From the NCBI RefSeq assembly GCF_002776525.5, contig NC_045438.1, positions 162,212,753-162,276,752 of the forward strand: a stretch of 64,000 nucleotides of DNA, given 5' to 3'. The notes below the pieces were generated by a model. That model was not told where the DNA came from. It saw only the letters and a list, made by a program, of their open reading frames with translations, and did not search any database. Position 1 is the stretch's first letter. The number at the start of each line of letters is the position of its first letter. The position numbers and the translations under genes are program-made. This document shows, in pieces, positions 34,580-47,489 of the stretch. This DNA comes from Piliocolobus tephrosceles. Its lineage: Eukaryota > Chordata > Mammalia > Primates > Cercopithecidae.

Positions 34580-35463
34580 AAAATTCATGAAACCCCAGAT
34601 CAAGAATTCAAAATACTGATTTTAAAGAAACTCAGTGAGACACAAAGAAATTCTGAAAAACAATGCAGAGAAATTAGAAAAACAATTTAGGAAATGAAAG
34701 AGAAACTTACTAAAGAGATAGATATTTTTCAAAGACACAAAACAGAAATTCTGTGACTGAATAATTCATTGAATGAAATACAAAATGCATTCAAAAGGTT
34801 TAACAACAGACTAGATCAAACAGAAGAATCTTAGAACTTGAAGGCAGTCTTTTGAAATAATCCAGTCAGAGATAAATAAAAACAATTTACAAAATGAGCC
34901 AAACCTTTGTGATATTTGGGACAAGATAAAGTGACCAAATATTCTAATTACTTGTATCCCCAAGAGTGAAGAGAAAAATGAAAGAATCAGAAAACCTATT
35001 TAACAAAATAATAGATGAAAACTCCCTAAATCTAGCAAGGGATTTAGACATTCAGATGTAAGAGCCTAAGCAATTTCCAGGAAGATGCAATGCAAGAAGG
35101 TCTTCTCCATGGCACATTATAGATAGACTGTCTAAAGTCAAAGCTAAAGAGCAGATCCTAAAAACAGCTATTGAAAAATGTCTAGTCACCTATAAGTGGA
35201 ATCCAATAAGACTAATAGTGAATTTCTCAGCAGAAACATTAGTGCCAGAAGAGAATGGGATAATACATTTGAAGTGCCTAAAGAGAACAATTGTCAGCCA
35301 AGAACACTATATCTTGCAAAATCATCCTTCACAAATGAAGGAGAAATAAAGTCTTTCCCAGATAAGAAAATGCTAAGGGAATTTGTTTCACTAGATCAGC
35401 CCTACAAGAAATACTCAAGGGAGTCCTAAACCTGAAAGTAAAAGAACAATATTTACCATCATG
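34580..35463 (+). pseudogene. ORF1 remnant of the nested L1
   Basis: This should have been the RNA-binding ORF1 protein. Recognisable pieces include a decayed coiled-coil stretch (34620-34850) and a C-terminal fragment with SAEILVPEENGIIHL-like and KMLREFVSLDQ sequence (35195-35430). Multiple stops and frameshifts break it. The start is not identifiable. Confidence 0.7.
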
Positions 35464-35630
35464 AAAACACATAAAATTCAAAACTCACTGAAGAAGAAAT
35501 TACACAAAGGAAAAAAAAAGAAAGAACTCAAATGGCACCCCTACAGAAATCCATCAAACCACTATGGCAAGCAATAAGGGAAAAATAAAACAACAAAGAT
35601 ATATAAGACAACCAGAAAACAATTAACAAT

Positions 35631-38600
35631 ATGACAGGAACAAAGCTTCACATATTAATAGTAACCTAGAAGATAAACAGATTACATTACAGAATGACTG
35701 AATGGATTTTAAAATGATCTAACTATATGCTGCTTACAAGAAACTCAACGGTAATGACACAAATAGACTGAAAGTAAAGGGGTGGAAAAAGATATTCAAT
35801 GCAAATGGAGTCCAAAATTGAGTAAAAGTAGCTATATTTTTATCAGCTAAAACAGACTTTTAAGTAAAAAACAGTCAAAAAAAAAAGACAAAGAAAATCA
35901 TTATCTAATGATAAAGGGATCAAATCAGCAAGATGGCATAACAATTCTAGATAATATACACCCAACACTAGAGTGCCAGATTCATAAAGAAAATATTACT
36001 ATGTCTTAAGAGAAACATAGCAATACAATAACAGTAGAGGACTTCAACACCTCACCCTCATCACTAGACAGATTATCTAAACAAAAAATCAATGAAATAA
36101 CATTGGATTTAAACTAGATATTAGAGCAAATGGACCAAATAGGCATTGACAGAACATTCTATCCAACAACTGTGTACTATTCATTCTTTTCATCAGAACA
36201 TGGAACATTCTCCAGGATAGACCATAGGTTAAGCCACAAAACAGTCTCAACAAATTTTTAAAAACTGAATCATATCAAGTGACCTTCTCAGACCACAGTG
36301 AAATAAAACTAGAAATCAATACCAAGAGGAACTTTAGAAACTATAGAAATACATAAAAAATAAACAACATGCTCCTGAGTGACCACTGGGATAAGAAAGA
36401 AATTAGGATGGATATCAAAAAATTTCTTAAAACAAATAAAAACAGAAACACAATATACCACAACACAAGACAGCAAAAGCAGTGTTAAGAGAGAAGTTTA
36501 TAGGAATAAATTTTGTATTAGTCCGTTTTCATGCTGCTGATAAAGGCATACCTGAGACTGGAAAGTAAAAGAGGTTTAATTGGATTTACACTTCCACATG
36601 GCTGGAGAGGCCTTAGAATCATGTTGGGAGGTGAAAGGCACTTCTTACATAGCAGTAGCAAGAGAAAATGAGGAAGAAGCAAAAGCAGAAACCCCTGATA
36701 AACCCATCAAATCTTGTGAGACTTATTCACTATCATGAGAATAACATGGGAAAAACCAGCCCCCATGATTCAGTTACCTCCCCCTGGGTCCCTCCCACAA
36801 CACGTGGGAATTCTGAGAGGTACAATTCAAATGGAGATTTGGGAGGGGACACAGCCAAACCATATCAAATGTCTATATTAAAAAGTATAAAAATTGCAAA
36901 TTAACAATCTAATAATGTACCTCAAAAATGGGAAAAGCAAGAATATACCAAACCTGAAATTAGTAGAAGAAAATAAATAAAGATCAGAGCATAACTAATT
37001 GAAATAGAGACTTTAATATAAAGGATCAATAAAATGAAAAGTTGGTTATTTTAAAAGACAAATGAAATTGATAAACCACTAGCTGTACCAATGAAGAAGA
37101 CTCAAATAAACAAAATAGAAATGAATAAGGAGACATTACAACTGACACCACAGAAATTTCAAAAGATCATCAGAAACTATTATGAAAACTGTATGCTGAC
37201 AAACTGGAAAATCTACAGAAATGGATAAATTTCTGGAAACATACTACCAACTATGATTGAAACAAGAAGAAACAGAAAACCTGAAGTAATCAATAATGAG
37301 TAGTGAGAGTGAATCAGTAATAGGAATTCTTCCAACAAATAAAAGCCTAGGATCAGATGAATTCACAGCTGAATTTTATCAAATGTAAAAAGAAGAACTA
37401 ACACCAATCCTCCTGAAACTATTCAAAAAAATCGAAGAGGAAGAAATTCTCCCTAACTTGTTCTATGAGACCAACATCACTGTCATATCAAAACCAGACA
37501 CATACACAACAACAACAAAAAACTACAGGCCAATATTTTTGATTAACAGAGATGCAAAAATGCTCAACAAAATACTAGAACTGAATCCAATAGTACATCA
37601 AAAAGATAATACACCATGATCCAGTAGGATCTATACCAGGGATGCAAGTACAGTTCAATATGCAAATCAATAAATGTGATACATCACATTAACAGAATGA
37701 TCATCTCAGAGATAGCCATATGGTTTTCGTCCTTCATTCTGTTGATAGGAAAAGCATTTGACGAAATTCAGCATTCCTTCATAATAAAAACTGTCAACAA
37801 ACAAGGCATAGAAGGAACATGACTCAAAACAAAAAAAAGCCATATAAGACAAAGCTATTGCTAACATCACACTGAATGAGGAGAAGTTGAAAGTCTTTCC
37901 TCTAAGAACTGGAACAGAACAAGGATGACCACTCCTATTCACCATGGTACTAGAAGTCCTAGCCAGAGCAATTAAGCAAGAGAAAAAACTAAAAGGCATC
38001 CAAATTGGAAAAGAGATGGTCAAATTTTTCATCTTTGCCGTTGATATAATCTTATATCTAGAATAACCTGAAGACTCCACCAGAAAGCTCTTAGATTTGA
38101 TAAATGAATTTAGGAAAGTTGCCAAATGTAAAACCAACATACAACAATCAGTAGCATTTCTATACATCAATAATGATCTAGCCAGGAAAGAAATAAAAAT
38201 TGCAATTCCATTTACAGAAACTATAATACAAAAAATTAAATACCTAGAAATAAATTTAACCAAGGAGGTCAAAGATCTCTAAAAGGAAAACCATAGAACA
38301 CTGATAAAAGAAACTGAAGATGACACAAACAAATTAGATAAACATCCCATATTCAAGTATCAGAAGAGATAATATCATTAAAATCACCATATTGCCCAAA
38401 GCAATCTATGGATTTAATGCAATCTCTATCAAAAGACCTTCATTATTCACAGAATTAAACAAAACAATCCTAAAATTCATCTGAAACCCAAATAACCAAA
38501 GCAGTCCTGAGCAACAGAACAAAGGTGGAGACATCACATTAACTAACTTACAAATATATTACAAAGCTATAGTAACCAAAACAGTATGGTATTGATATAA

Positions 38601-39721
38601 AAACAGACACATAGACCAAAGAAACAAAAAGAGAACTTAGGAAAAGTCCACATATTTACAGTCAACTGATCTTCACCAAAGCCAACAAGAACTTACATTG
38701 GAGGAAGAATACCCTCTCCAATAAATGGTGCCAGAAAAATTGAACAGCCACATGCAGAATAATATAAGTGGACCCTATCTCTCACCACATTCTAAAATCA
38801 ACTCAAAACAGATTAAAGACTAACATAAAACCAAAAGCTATAAAAATAATAGAAGAAAACCCAGGAAAAACTCTCCTGGACATTGGTCTAGACAAAAAAG
38901 TTTATGGTTAAGATCGGAAAACAACACACAATGAAAACAAAAATAGAGTTAGGAAACTTAGTTAAATTGAAAAGCTTCTGCATAGCAAAATAAATAACAT
39001 GGAGAAGAGAAAACCTGCTATATGGGAAAATATATTTGCAAACTATTCATTTGACAGGGGACTAATATCCAGAATATACCAGGAACTCAAACAACTCAAC
39101 AGAAAAAAACCACAAATAACCTTATTAAAAAGTAGACAAAGGACATGAATAAATATTTCCCAAAAGACACACAAATGGCCAACAGGTATATGAAAAAATG
39201 CTCAATATCCCTAATTATCAGAGAAATGTAAATCAAAACAACAATGAAATATCATCTTATCCCATCCTATTATTTTAAAAAAACAAAAAATAACACTTGC
39301 AGGCAAGTATTAGGAGAAAGGGGAACTTTATAAACAGTTGGTAGTAATGCAAGCCATTATGGAGAAGAGTATGGAGATTTCTAAAAAGAAAAAAAAGAAT
39401 TACCATTAGATCCAGCAATCCCACTACTGGATATGTACTCAAAGAAAAGAAAATTAATATATAAAAGGGATACCAGCATTTATGTGTATATTGCAGCACT
39501 ACTTACAATAGCAAAATATGCAGTCAGCCCAAGTGTCCATCAATGGATGACTGGAAAAAGAAAATGTGGCATATATACAGAATGAAATACTATTTGACAA
39601 TAAAAACGAAATTATGTCATTTGCAGCAATATGGATGGAACTGATGGTATTTACCTTATATAAAATAAGCTAGGCATAAAAAGACAAATATTACATGTTC
39701 TCACTTATATGTGGGAGCTAA
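35631..39721 (+). pseudogene. ORF2 remnant of the nested L1, split by an LTR
   Basis: It starts at ATGACAGGAACAAAGC and ends in the usual 'tgtgggagctaa' stop. EN, RT and C-terminal parts are recognisable in order (for example EFRKVAKCKTNIQQSVAFLY and INNDLARKEIKIAIPFTE around 38100-38280), but each is broken by stops and frameshifts. An MSTA LTR (36514-36867) sits between EN and RT. No function is retained. Confidence 0.85.
36514..36867 (-). mobile_element. Solo MSTA LTR
   Basis: The inverted LTR runs from tgtattagtccgttttcatg to 'acagccaaaccatatca'; 354 bp, both termini intact. The 'gataaacccatcaaatcttg' and 'agaggtttaattggatttac' landmarks fit MSTA. The flanks aattt / aatgt (4/5) look like a 5-bp duplication. 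It interrupts the L1 ORF2 of 28471-40009. Confidence 0.92.
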
Positions 39722-39993
39722 AAATATTTGATCACAAAGATAGATAACAGAGACCAGTAAAGGTGAGGGGAGCTGCAAGGAGACTAAAAAGAAGAGGGTT
39801 AAAGGGTACAAACATATAGCTTAACAGCAAGAATACATTCAATGTTTGACAGCAGAGTAAGGTGGCAATAGTTAACAAAAATGTATTGTACTCAGATAAT
39901 AAACACCCTAAATACCCTGACTTAATCACTACACATTATATACATGTAACATAATTTCACATGTATCCTATAAATTTGTACAAATCAAAAAAA

Positions 39994-40009
39994 GGCGGTG
40001 GGGCAGGGG
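39994..40009. other. Extra GC-rich 16 bp between L1 A-tail and target duplication
   Basis: ggcggtggggcagggg lies after the A-rich end and before the 17-bp duplication. It belongs to the insertion but not to the usual L1 3' end, so it may be a tiny 3' transduction or a template-switch filler. Confidence 0.6.
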
Positions 40010-40026
40010 AGAAACACTTTACAAAA
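40010..40026. repeat. 3' target-site duplication of the nested L1
   Basis: agaaacactttacaaaa, identical to 28454-28470. Confidence 0.97.
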
Positions 40027-40424
40027 TAGCTATTTTGTAACCTTCAAAAGTGTCAAGATCATGAAAGCCAAGGACAGACTGAGGAACTGTTTGAGGTTGA
40101 AGGACTCTGGAGACATGATTATTTTGCCATAAAGAACATTGTTGGGATCATTGTTGAAATGTGAATGAGGCCTTAGGATTGGATGTTAATGACGTTAATA
40201 AATAAATTAATGTGGAGAATTAGTTTTCTGATGTTGATGATTCTGTTGTAGGTATGTAGATGAATGCCACTGTTCAACGAAAATATACTCTAAAGTATTC
40301 AGGAAGTGATGGGATATCTTGTCAGAAACTTACACTGAAATGGTTAAGCATGAAGGGTTTTTGTATGGGTACTTCCAACTTTTCTTTAAGTTTGAAATGA
40401 TGTCAAAATAAAAAGGCAAATGTC
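40027..40424 (+). mobile_element. L1M/ME 3' UTR, right half (outer host of nest 1)
   Basis: 'gtgtcaagatcatgaaagcc', 'aggacagactgaggaactgt', 'ttctttaagtttgaaatgat' and 'gtcaaaataaaaag' are L1M/ME 3' end landmarks, continuing the element interrupted at 28470. Confidence 0.8.
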
Positions 40425-40499
40425 AAAACTTGTTAATGTTATTGCAAGGGAAAGTATACCCCGTAATAGTCAATATCAGAATTTTTTTTTTTTTCAAAA

Positions 40500-40797
40500 G
40501 GCCGGGTGCAGTGGCTCATGCCTGTAAACCCAGCACTTTGGAAGGTTGAGGTGGGCAGATCACAAGGCCCATCCTGGCCAACATGGTGAAACACTGTCTC
40601 TACCAAAAATACAAAAAATTAGCTGGGCATGGTGGCGTATGCCTGTAGTCCCAGCTAATCAGGAGGCTGAGGCAGGAGAATCACTTAAACCCAGGAGGCG
40701 GAGGTTGCAGTTAGCCGAGATGGCACCACTGCACTTCAGCCTGACCACAGAAAGAGACTCCACCTCAAAACAAAACAAAACAAAACAAACAAAACAG
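40500..40797 (+). mobile_element. AluS-like element with left-arm deletion
   Basis: Starts ggccgggtgcagtggctcat. The left arm lacks the usual 'gaggtcaggagttcgagacc' stretch ('cacaaggcccatcctggcc'). The tail is (CAAAA)n at about 40768-40792. A T-run lies just upstream (40482-40494). Confidence 0.93.
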
Positions 40798-41240
40798 TAT
40801 AGTAAAAAGGATGGATAATGGAAATGACAACAGAACAAAATAAAGAAGATTATGAGAACTGGTACACTCCCAGCCAGGAAGTCACAATCTTAAAAATTAA
40901 GATAAGTAAAAATCAGGAAAAAATACAAAAGTAATCATTAATAATTTACACAATTTTACAGTGAACAGAACATGCACAAAAGTCAGGAGCAGCTTCATTT
41001 GATCAATTTGATTTCTATTTGTACAGTAATCTCTCCTTATGACATATATAATAAAAAATAATTTTATTCAACTTTCTTTAGTAAAAGACAGTTTGGTTTT
41101 TAAGATTATGACCCTAAAAATGTTTACAGAGAATCAATTATCATAGTCAATGAATTATTAAAAGTTCTTTCTCAGATACATATTTTAATGATAAAAGTTA
41201 AATTTTCAAACTATTATGAAACCTTGACTAGCCTACTGCA
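40798..41240. other. Unassigned AT-rich DNA
   Basis: About 440 bp between an Alu and a truncated L1. No element recognised. Confidence 0.4.
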
Positions 41241-41241
41241 G

Positions 41242-41632
41242 AACTCCAAGACGCATAATTCTCCAAGGTCTCCTCAGATTCTCCAAGGTCAAATGAAGGT
41301 AAAAATGTTAAGGACAGCCAGAGAGAAAGGTCAGATCACCTACAAAGGGAAGCCCACCACACTAACAGCAGACCTCTCAGCAGAAATCCTGTAAGCCAGA
41401 AGACAGTGGGAGCCAATATTCAACATTCTTAAAGAAAAGAATTTGCAACCCAGAATTTCATATTCAACCAAATTAAGCTTCAGAAGCGAAAGAGATATAA
41501 AATCCTTCCAGACAAACAAATGCTAAGGGATTTTATCACCACCAGGCCGGCTTAGCAAGATCTCCTGAAGGAAGCACGAAATATGGAAAGGGAAAACCAG
41601 TACCAGCCACTACAAAAACACATCAAAATATA
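41242..41632 (+). pseudogene. L1 ORF1 C-terminal fragment
   Basis: The C-terminal domain only: TAREKGQITYKGKPTTLTAD and LSAEIL near 41313-41394, then a premature TAA (41392-41394) and further frames to 'cacatcaaaatataa'. The N-terminal half is absent by truncation. Confidence 0.85.
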
Positions 41633-41696
41633 AAGACCAGTGGCACTATAAAGAAACAGCATCAACTGGTGTGCAAAATAACCAGCTAGCATCATG

Positions 41697-44600
41697 ATGA
41701 CAGGGTCAAATTCACACATAACAATATTAACCTTCAATGTAAATGGGCTAAATGCCTCAATTAAAAGACACAGACTGGCAAATTGGATAGAGTCAAGACC
41801 TATCTGTGTGCTGTATTCAGGAGACCCATCTCACGTGCAAAGACACACATAGACTCAAAATAAATGGATGGAGAAATATTTACCAAGCAAATGGAAGACA
41901 AAAAAATAGAAGGAGTTGTAATACTAGTACCTGATAAAACAGACTTTAAACCAACAAAAATCCAAAAACAACAAAGAAGGGCATTAAATGATGGTAAAAG
42001 GATCAATGCAACAAGAAGAGCTAACTATTCTATATATATATGCACTCAATACGGGAGCACGCAGATACCTAAAACAAGTTCTTAGGGACCTATACAGAGA
42101 CTCAGACTTCCATACAATAATAGTGGGAGACTTTAACACCCCATTGTCAATATTAGACAGATCAACAAGACAGAAAATTAACAAAGATATTTACAACTTG
42201 AACTCAATTCTGGATCAAGCAGACATAATAGACATCTACAGAACTTTTCATCCCAATTCAACAGCATATATATGTTTCTCAGTGCCACATGGCGCCTCTT
42301 CTAAAATCGGACACATAACTGGAAGTAAAACATTCCTCAGCAAATGCAAAAGAACTCCAATCGTAACAGTCTCTCAGACCACAGTGCCATCAAATTAGAA
42401 CTCAGGATTAAGAAACTCACTCAAAACCACACAACTACGTGGAAATTGAACAACCTGTTTGTGAGTGACTCCTGGTTAAATAAGAAAATTGAGGCAGAAA
42501 ACAAGATGTTCTTTGAAACCAATGAGAACAAAGACACAACATACCAGAATTTCTGGGACACAGTTAAAGCAGCATTAAGCGGGAAATTTATAGCACTAAA
42601 TGCCCACAAGAGAAAGCAGGAAAGATCTAAAATCAACACCCTAACATCACAATTAAAAGAACTAGAGAAGCAAGAGCAAACATATTCAAAAGCTAGCAGA
42701 AGATAAGAAATAACTAAGATCAGAGCAGAACTGAAGGAGATAGACACAAAAAAAAAACTTCAAAAAATTAATGAATCCAGGAGCTAGTTTTGGGAAAAAA
42801 TTAGCAAAATAGGCTGCTAGCCAGACTAATAAAGAGGGAAAAAGAGAAGAATCAAACAGACACAATAAAAAGTGATAAAGGAGTCTCACTGCTGATCCCA
42901 CAGAAATACAAACTACCATCAGAAAATACTATAAATATCTCTATGCAAATAAACTAGAAAATCTAGAAGAAATGGAAAAATCACTAGACACATACACTCT
43001 CCCAAGATTAAGCAGGAAGAAGTTGAATCTCTCAATAGACCAATACCAAGTTCTGAAATTGAGGCAATAATTAATAGCCTACCAACCAAAAAAAGCCCGG
43101 GACCAGCTGGATTCACAGCTGAATTCTACCAGAGGTACAAAGAGGAGCTGGTACCATTCCTTCTGAAACTATTCCAAACAACAGAAAAAGAGGGACTCCT
43201 CCCTAACTCATTTTATGAGGCCAGCATCATCCTGATACCAAAACCTTGCAGAGACACAACAAGAAAAGAAAACTTCAGGCCAATATCCCTACTGAATATT
43301 GATGCGAAAATCCTCAATAAAATACTGGCAAACTGAATCCAGCAGCACATCAAAAAGCTTATTCATCACGATCAAGTCAGCTTTATCTCTGGGATGCAAG
43401 GTTGGTTCAATATACACAAATCACTAAACATAATTCATTATATAAATAGAACCAATGACAAAAAACACATGATTGCCTCAACTGACACAGAAAAGACCTT
43501 TGATAAAATTCAACACCCCTTCATGCTAAAAACTCTCAATAAACTAGGTACTGATGGAATGTATCTCAAAATAATAAGAGCTATTTATGACAAACCCACA
43601 GCCAATATCATACTGAATGGGCAAAAGCTAGAAGCATTCCCTTTGGAAACTGGCACAAGACAAGGATGCCCTCTCTCATCACTCCTATTCAACAGAGTAT
43701 TGGAAGTTCTGGCCAGGGCAGTCAGGCAAGAGAAGGAAATAAAGGTATTCAGATAAGAAGAGAGGAAGTCAAATTGTCTCTGTTTACAGATAATGTGATT
43801 GTATATTTAGAAATTATCTCAGCCCCAAGTCTCCTTAAGCTGATAAGCAACTTCAGCAAAGTTTCAGAATACAAAATCAATGTGCAAAAATCACAAGCAT
43901 TCCTATACACCAATAATAGACAAACAGAGAGCCAAATCATGAGTGAACTCCCATTCACAATTGCTACAAACAGAATAAAATACCAAGGAATACAGCTTAC
44001 AAAGGAAGTGAAGGACCTCTTAAAGGGGAACTACAAACCACTGTTCAAGAAAATAAGAGAGGACACAAACAAATGGAAAAAACATTCCATGCTCAACAAT
44101 AGGAAGAATCAATGTCGTGAAAATGGCCATACTACCCAAGACAATTTATAGATTCAATGTTATCCCCATCAAGATGCTATTGATTTTCTTCACAGAATTA
44201 GAAAAAAATACTTTAAATTTCATATGGAATCAAAAAAAGAGCCCATTTAGCCAAGACAATCCTAAGCAAAAAGCACAAAGCTGGAGGCATCACACTACCT
44301 GACTTTAAACTATACTGCATGGTTACAGTAACCAAGACAGCATGGTACTGGTACCAAAAGAGATATATAGACCAATAGAAGAGAACAGAGGCCTCATAAA
44401 TAATACTGCACATCTACAACCATCTGATCTTTGACAACCCTGACAAAAACAAGCAATACAGAAAGGATTCCATATTTAATAAATGGTGTTGGGAAAACTG
44501 ACTAGCCATATGCAGAAAACTGAAACTGGACCCCTTCCTTACACCTTATACAAAAATTAACTCAAGATGGATTACAGACTTAAATATTAGACCTAAAATC

Positions 44601-45503
44601 ACAAAAATTCTAGAAGAAAACCTAGGCAATACTATTCAGGACATAGGCATGGACAAAGACTTCATGACTGAAAAACCAAAAGCAATGGCAATGAAAGCCC
44701 AAATTGACCAATGGGATCTAATTAAACTAAAGAGCTTCTACACAGCAAAAGAAACTAGCATCAGAATGAACAGGCGACCTACAAAATGGGAGATAATTTT
44801 TGCAATCTATCCATCTGACAAAGCACTAATATCAAGAATCTATATGGAACTTAAAAAAAATTCATAAGAATAAAACAAACAACCCCATCAAAAAGTAGGC
44901 AAAGATTATGAACAGACACTTCTCATAAGAAGACATTTATGTGGCCAACAAATTTATGAAGAAAAGCTCATCATCACTAGTCATTAGAAAAAGGCTATTC
45001 AAAACCACAGTGAAATACCATCCCATGCCAGTTAAAATGGCAATCATTAAAAAGTCAGTCAGGAAACAACAGATACTGGAGAGGATGTGAAGAAATAGGA
45101 ACGTTTTTACACTGTTGGTAGGAATGTTAATTAGTTCAACCATTATATAAGACAGTGTTGCAATTCCTCAAGGATCTAGAGCCAGAAATACCGTTTGACC
45201 CAGCAATCCCATCATTGGGTACATGCCCAAGGGATTATAAATTATTCTACTATAACAAACGTGTTTATTGCAGCACTGTTCACAATCGCAAAGACTTGAA
45301 ACCAACCCAAATGCCCATCAGTGATAGACTAAATAAAGAAAATTTGGCACATATACACCATGGAATACTATGCAGTCATAAAAAAGGATAAGTTCATGTC
45401 CTTTGCAGGAACATGGATGAAACTGGAAACCATAATTCTCAGCAAACTAACACAGAAACAGAAAACCAAACACCGCATGTTCTCACTTATAAGTGGGAGT
45501 TGA
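41697..45503 (+). pseudogene. L1 ORF2, multiply broken
   Basis: It starts at ATGACAGGGTCAAATTC. Pieces in different frames show the endonuclease (GDFNTPLSILDRST, 42129 onward), linker, RT palm (the FADD counterpart reads SLFTDNVIVYLE near 43777-43812, so both catalytic aspartates region has decayed to TDN), and C-terminal sequence to 'SLISGS' and TGA at 45501-45503. At least six frame changes and several stops. Confidence 0.88.
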
Positions 45504-46290
45504 ACAATGAGAACACATGGACACAGGGAAGGGAACCTCAAACACTGGGGCTTGTCAGGGAGTTGGGGGCTAGGGGAGGGATAGCATTAGGAGAAATACC
45601 TAATGTAGGTGACGGGTTGATGGGTGCAGCAAACCACCATGGCCCATGTATACCTATGTAACAAACCTGCACGTTCTGCACATGTATCCCAGAACTTAAA
45701 GTATTTTTTTTAAAAAACTGTGAGAAATAAATAAATAAATAAAAATAAAAAGTTTTTTTAAGCTGAAGAGAACTGATACCGATAAAATCTTGAATGTACA
45801 TGAAAGAATTAAGAGTATCAGGAGTGAGCAATTATAGAGACTATTTTCTCATTTCCTAATTTATTTAAACATAATTGGTTAAAGCAAAAATAACAACTAT
45901 GCAGAATTATAGAATTTATAACATATGTAAAATTAAATTGTATAGCAACACTAGTGTAAAGGTTGAAAAGAAGGAGCACAAAAGTACAATGTTGTAATAA
46001 TCTCATATCATATATGAAGTGGTATAATATGATTTTAAAGTAGACTGATATGCCTGAATGCTAAAATTAATAGCCCAAATTTGTTAAAGCCCTAATTTGA
46101 GATGGGGGAAAAAAGAATGAAGAGCAAGGTAGTAGTCTTATATCCAGTGATACAAAAATGTAAATAGACTAAACTCTCCAATCAAAAGACAGAGATTTTC
46201 AGAAAGTATAAAAAGAAAGGCTCAATTATGTGCTATTCACAGAACTTGCATATTTATATAAAGACAAGGAAACAGTAAAAAAAAAAATTT

Positions 46291-46410
46291 CTTTTTTATT
46301 ATACTTTAAGTTCTACAACGTGCAGGTTTGTTACATATGTATACTTGTGCCATGTTGGTGTGCTGCACCCATCAACTCGTCAGCACCCATCAACTCGTCA
46401 TTTACATCAG
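46291..46410 (-). mobile_element. 120-bp L1PA 3' UTR stub
   Basis: Complement of a young L1 3' end: 'ttattatactttaagttcta', 'acgtgcaggtttgttacata', and the paired 'cacccatcaactcgtca' repeat (46366-46403). It is severely 5'-truncated. The flanks share gtaaaaattt, with extra A's in the left copy, as a likely target duplication (46275-46290 and 46411-46420). Confidence 0.88.
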
Positions 46411-46452
46411 GTAAAAATTTTAAATAACTAATGCTTATCATAAGAAGGCTGT

Positions 46453-46739
46453 AGGCCAGGTGTAGTGGCTCACGCTTATAATCCCAGCGCTTTGGGAGGC
46501 CAAGGCGGGCAGATCACCTGAGATTAAGAGTTCGAGACCAGCCTGGCCAACGTGGGAAAAACCCATCTCTACTAAAAATATAAAAATTAGCCGGGCCTGG
46601 TGGTGCATGCCTGTAATCCCAGCTACTCAGGAGGCTGAGGCAGGAGAATCACTTGAAGCCAGGAAGTAGAGGTTGCAGTGAGACGAGATCGCACCACTGC
46701 ACTCCAGCCTGGGCAACAAGGATGAAATTCTGTCTTAAA
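46453..46739 (+). mobile_element. AluS element
   Basis: Starts ggccaggtgtagtggctcac, two arms, short A-tail. Flanks aagaaggctgta (46441-46452) and aagaagactgta (46740-46751) are an imperfect target duplication. It lies inside the old L1. Confidence 0.93.
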
Positions 46740-47430
46740 AAGAAGACTGTAGAGGCTATGTTAATATAAGATAAATAGAAATAGAAAGAAACGAAATGTT
46801 ATCTGTTATCAGATATTAAGAGATGGATAATTCATAATGATGAAAGAGTAAGTTTATCAAGGAAACAACATGCTTAATTAAATATGTACGCATTTAATAC
46901 ATTCACTCAAAACACATGATGCAGAAATGGATAGAACTGAAGGAAGAAGTAGACAAATTCACAGTTATATTTGGACATTTCAACACACTTCTTTTATTAA
47001 TTGATAGAATAAGTAGATAAATAATCAGTGAAGATAAAGAAAACTTGAACAATATTATTAACCAACTTGACTTCATTGACATGTAGAGATTATTACAACC
47101 AACAAAAGTAGAATATACATTATTTTCAAGTATTCATGGATCATTAATTAAGATATACTATATTCTAATCCATAAAATAAGTCTCAATAAGTTTAAAATA
47201 ATAGACGTGATACAGTGTATTTTCTGCCCACAAGGGAATTAAGCTGGAAATCAATAATATAACTTATCAGGGGTTGCCTCAAATACTTAGACATCAAACA
47301 GTGCTTTTCTAAATAACCCCAAGGTAAAAGAGGAAATAAACAAAAAAGAAAACATTTTAAGCTGCATGTTAATAAAAAGGTCACACATCGCAGCATCTGG
47401 CATGCGGCTAAAAAAGTGTTTAGAGAAATA

Positions 47431-47489
47431 TTAGGTTAGTGCAAAAGCAATTGGGGGTTTGGCCATTACTTTTAATGGTACCAACTTGG
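47431..47489. mobile_element. MADE1 (mariner MITE) with internal deletion
   Basis: It starts ttaggttagtgcaaaagcaa and has the central palindrome 'ccattacttttaatgg' but then goes straight to 'taccaacttgg', so about 21 bp of the right arm is missing from the usual 80 bp. TA dinucleotides flank it (47429-47430, 47490-47491), as expected of mariner insertion. The host sequence joins cleanly across it. Confidence 0.85.

Larger units (their letters stand above)
28471..40009 (+). mobile_element. Full-length older L1 (L1PB/L1MA grade) with nested LTR elements
   Basis: It starts with a 5' UTR containing 'caagatggcggactagatgc' (28483-28502) and ends in a short A-tail near 39987-39993. The 5' UTR (28471-29063 plus 33267 to about 34400) is interrupted by a MaLR provirus. 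ORF1 remnants lie at about 34580-35463 and ORF2 at 35631-39721, itself split by an MSTA LTR. Removing the LTR elements leaves about 7 kb, full length for this grade. The identical 17-bp duplications define the insertion exactly. Both ORFs carry many stops and frameshifts, so the element is long dead. Confidence 0.95.
41241..45751 (+). mobile_element. 5'-truncated L1 (L1PA7-L1PA10 grade)
   Basis: It begins inside ORF1 ('aactccaagacgcataattc'), continues through ORF2 and a 3' UTR ending 'agaacttaaagta', then an (AAAT)n-rich tail to about 45751. A small local repeat (attctccaaggtc) lies at the 5' truncation point (41258-41290). No flanking duplication could be matched. Confidence 0.92.

Noticed and set aside
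37706..38272. 188-codon minus-strand open frame
   Set aside because: Antisense of decayed L1 ORF2 RT sequence, low complexity, no family resemblance.
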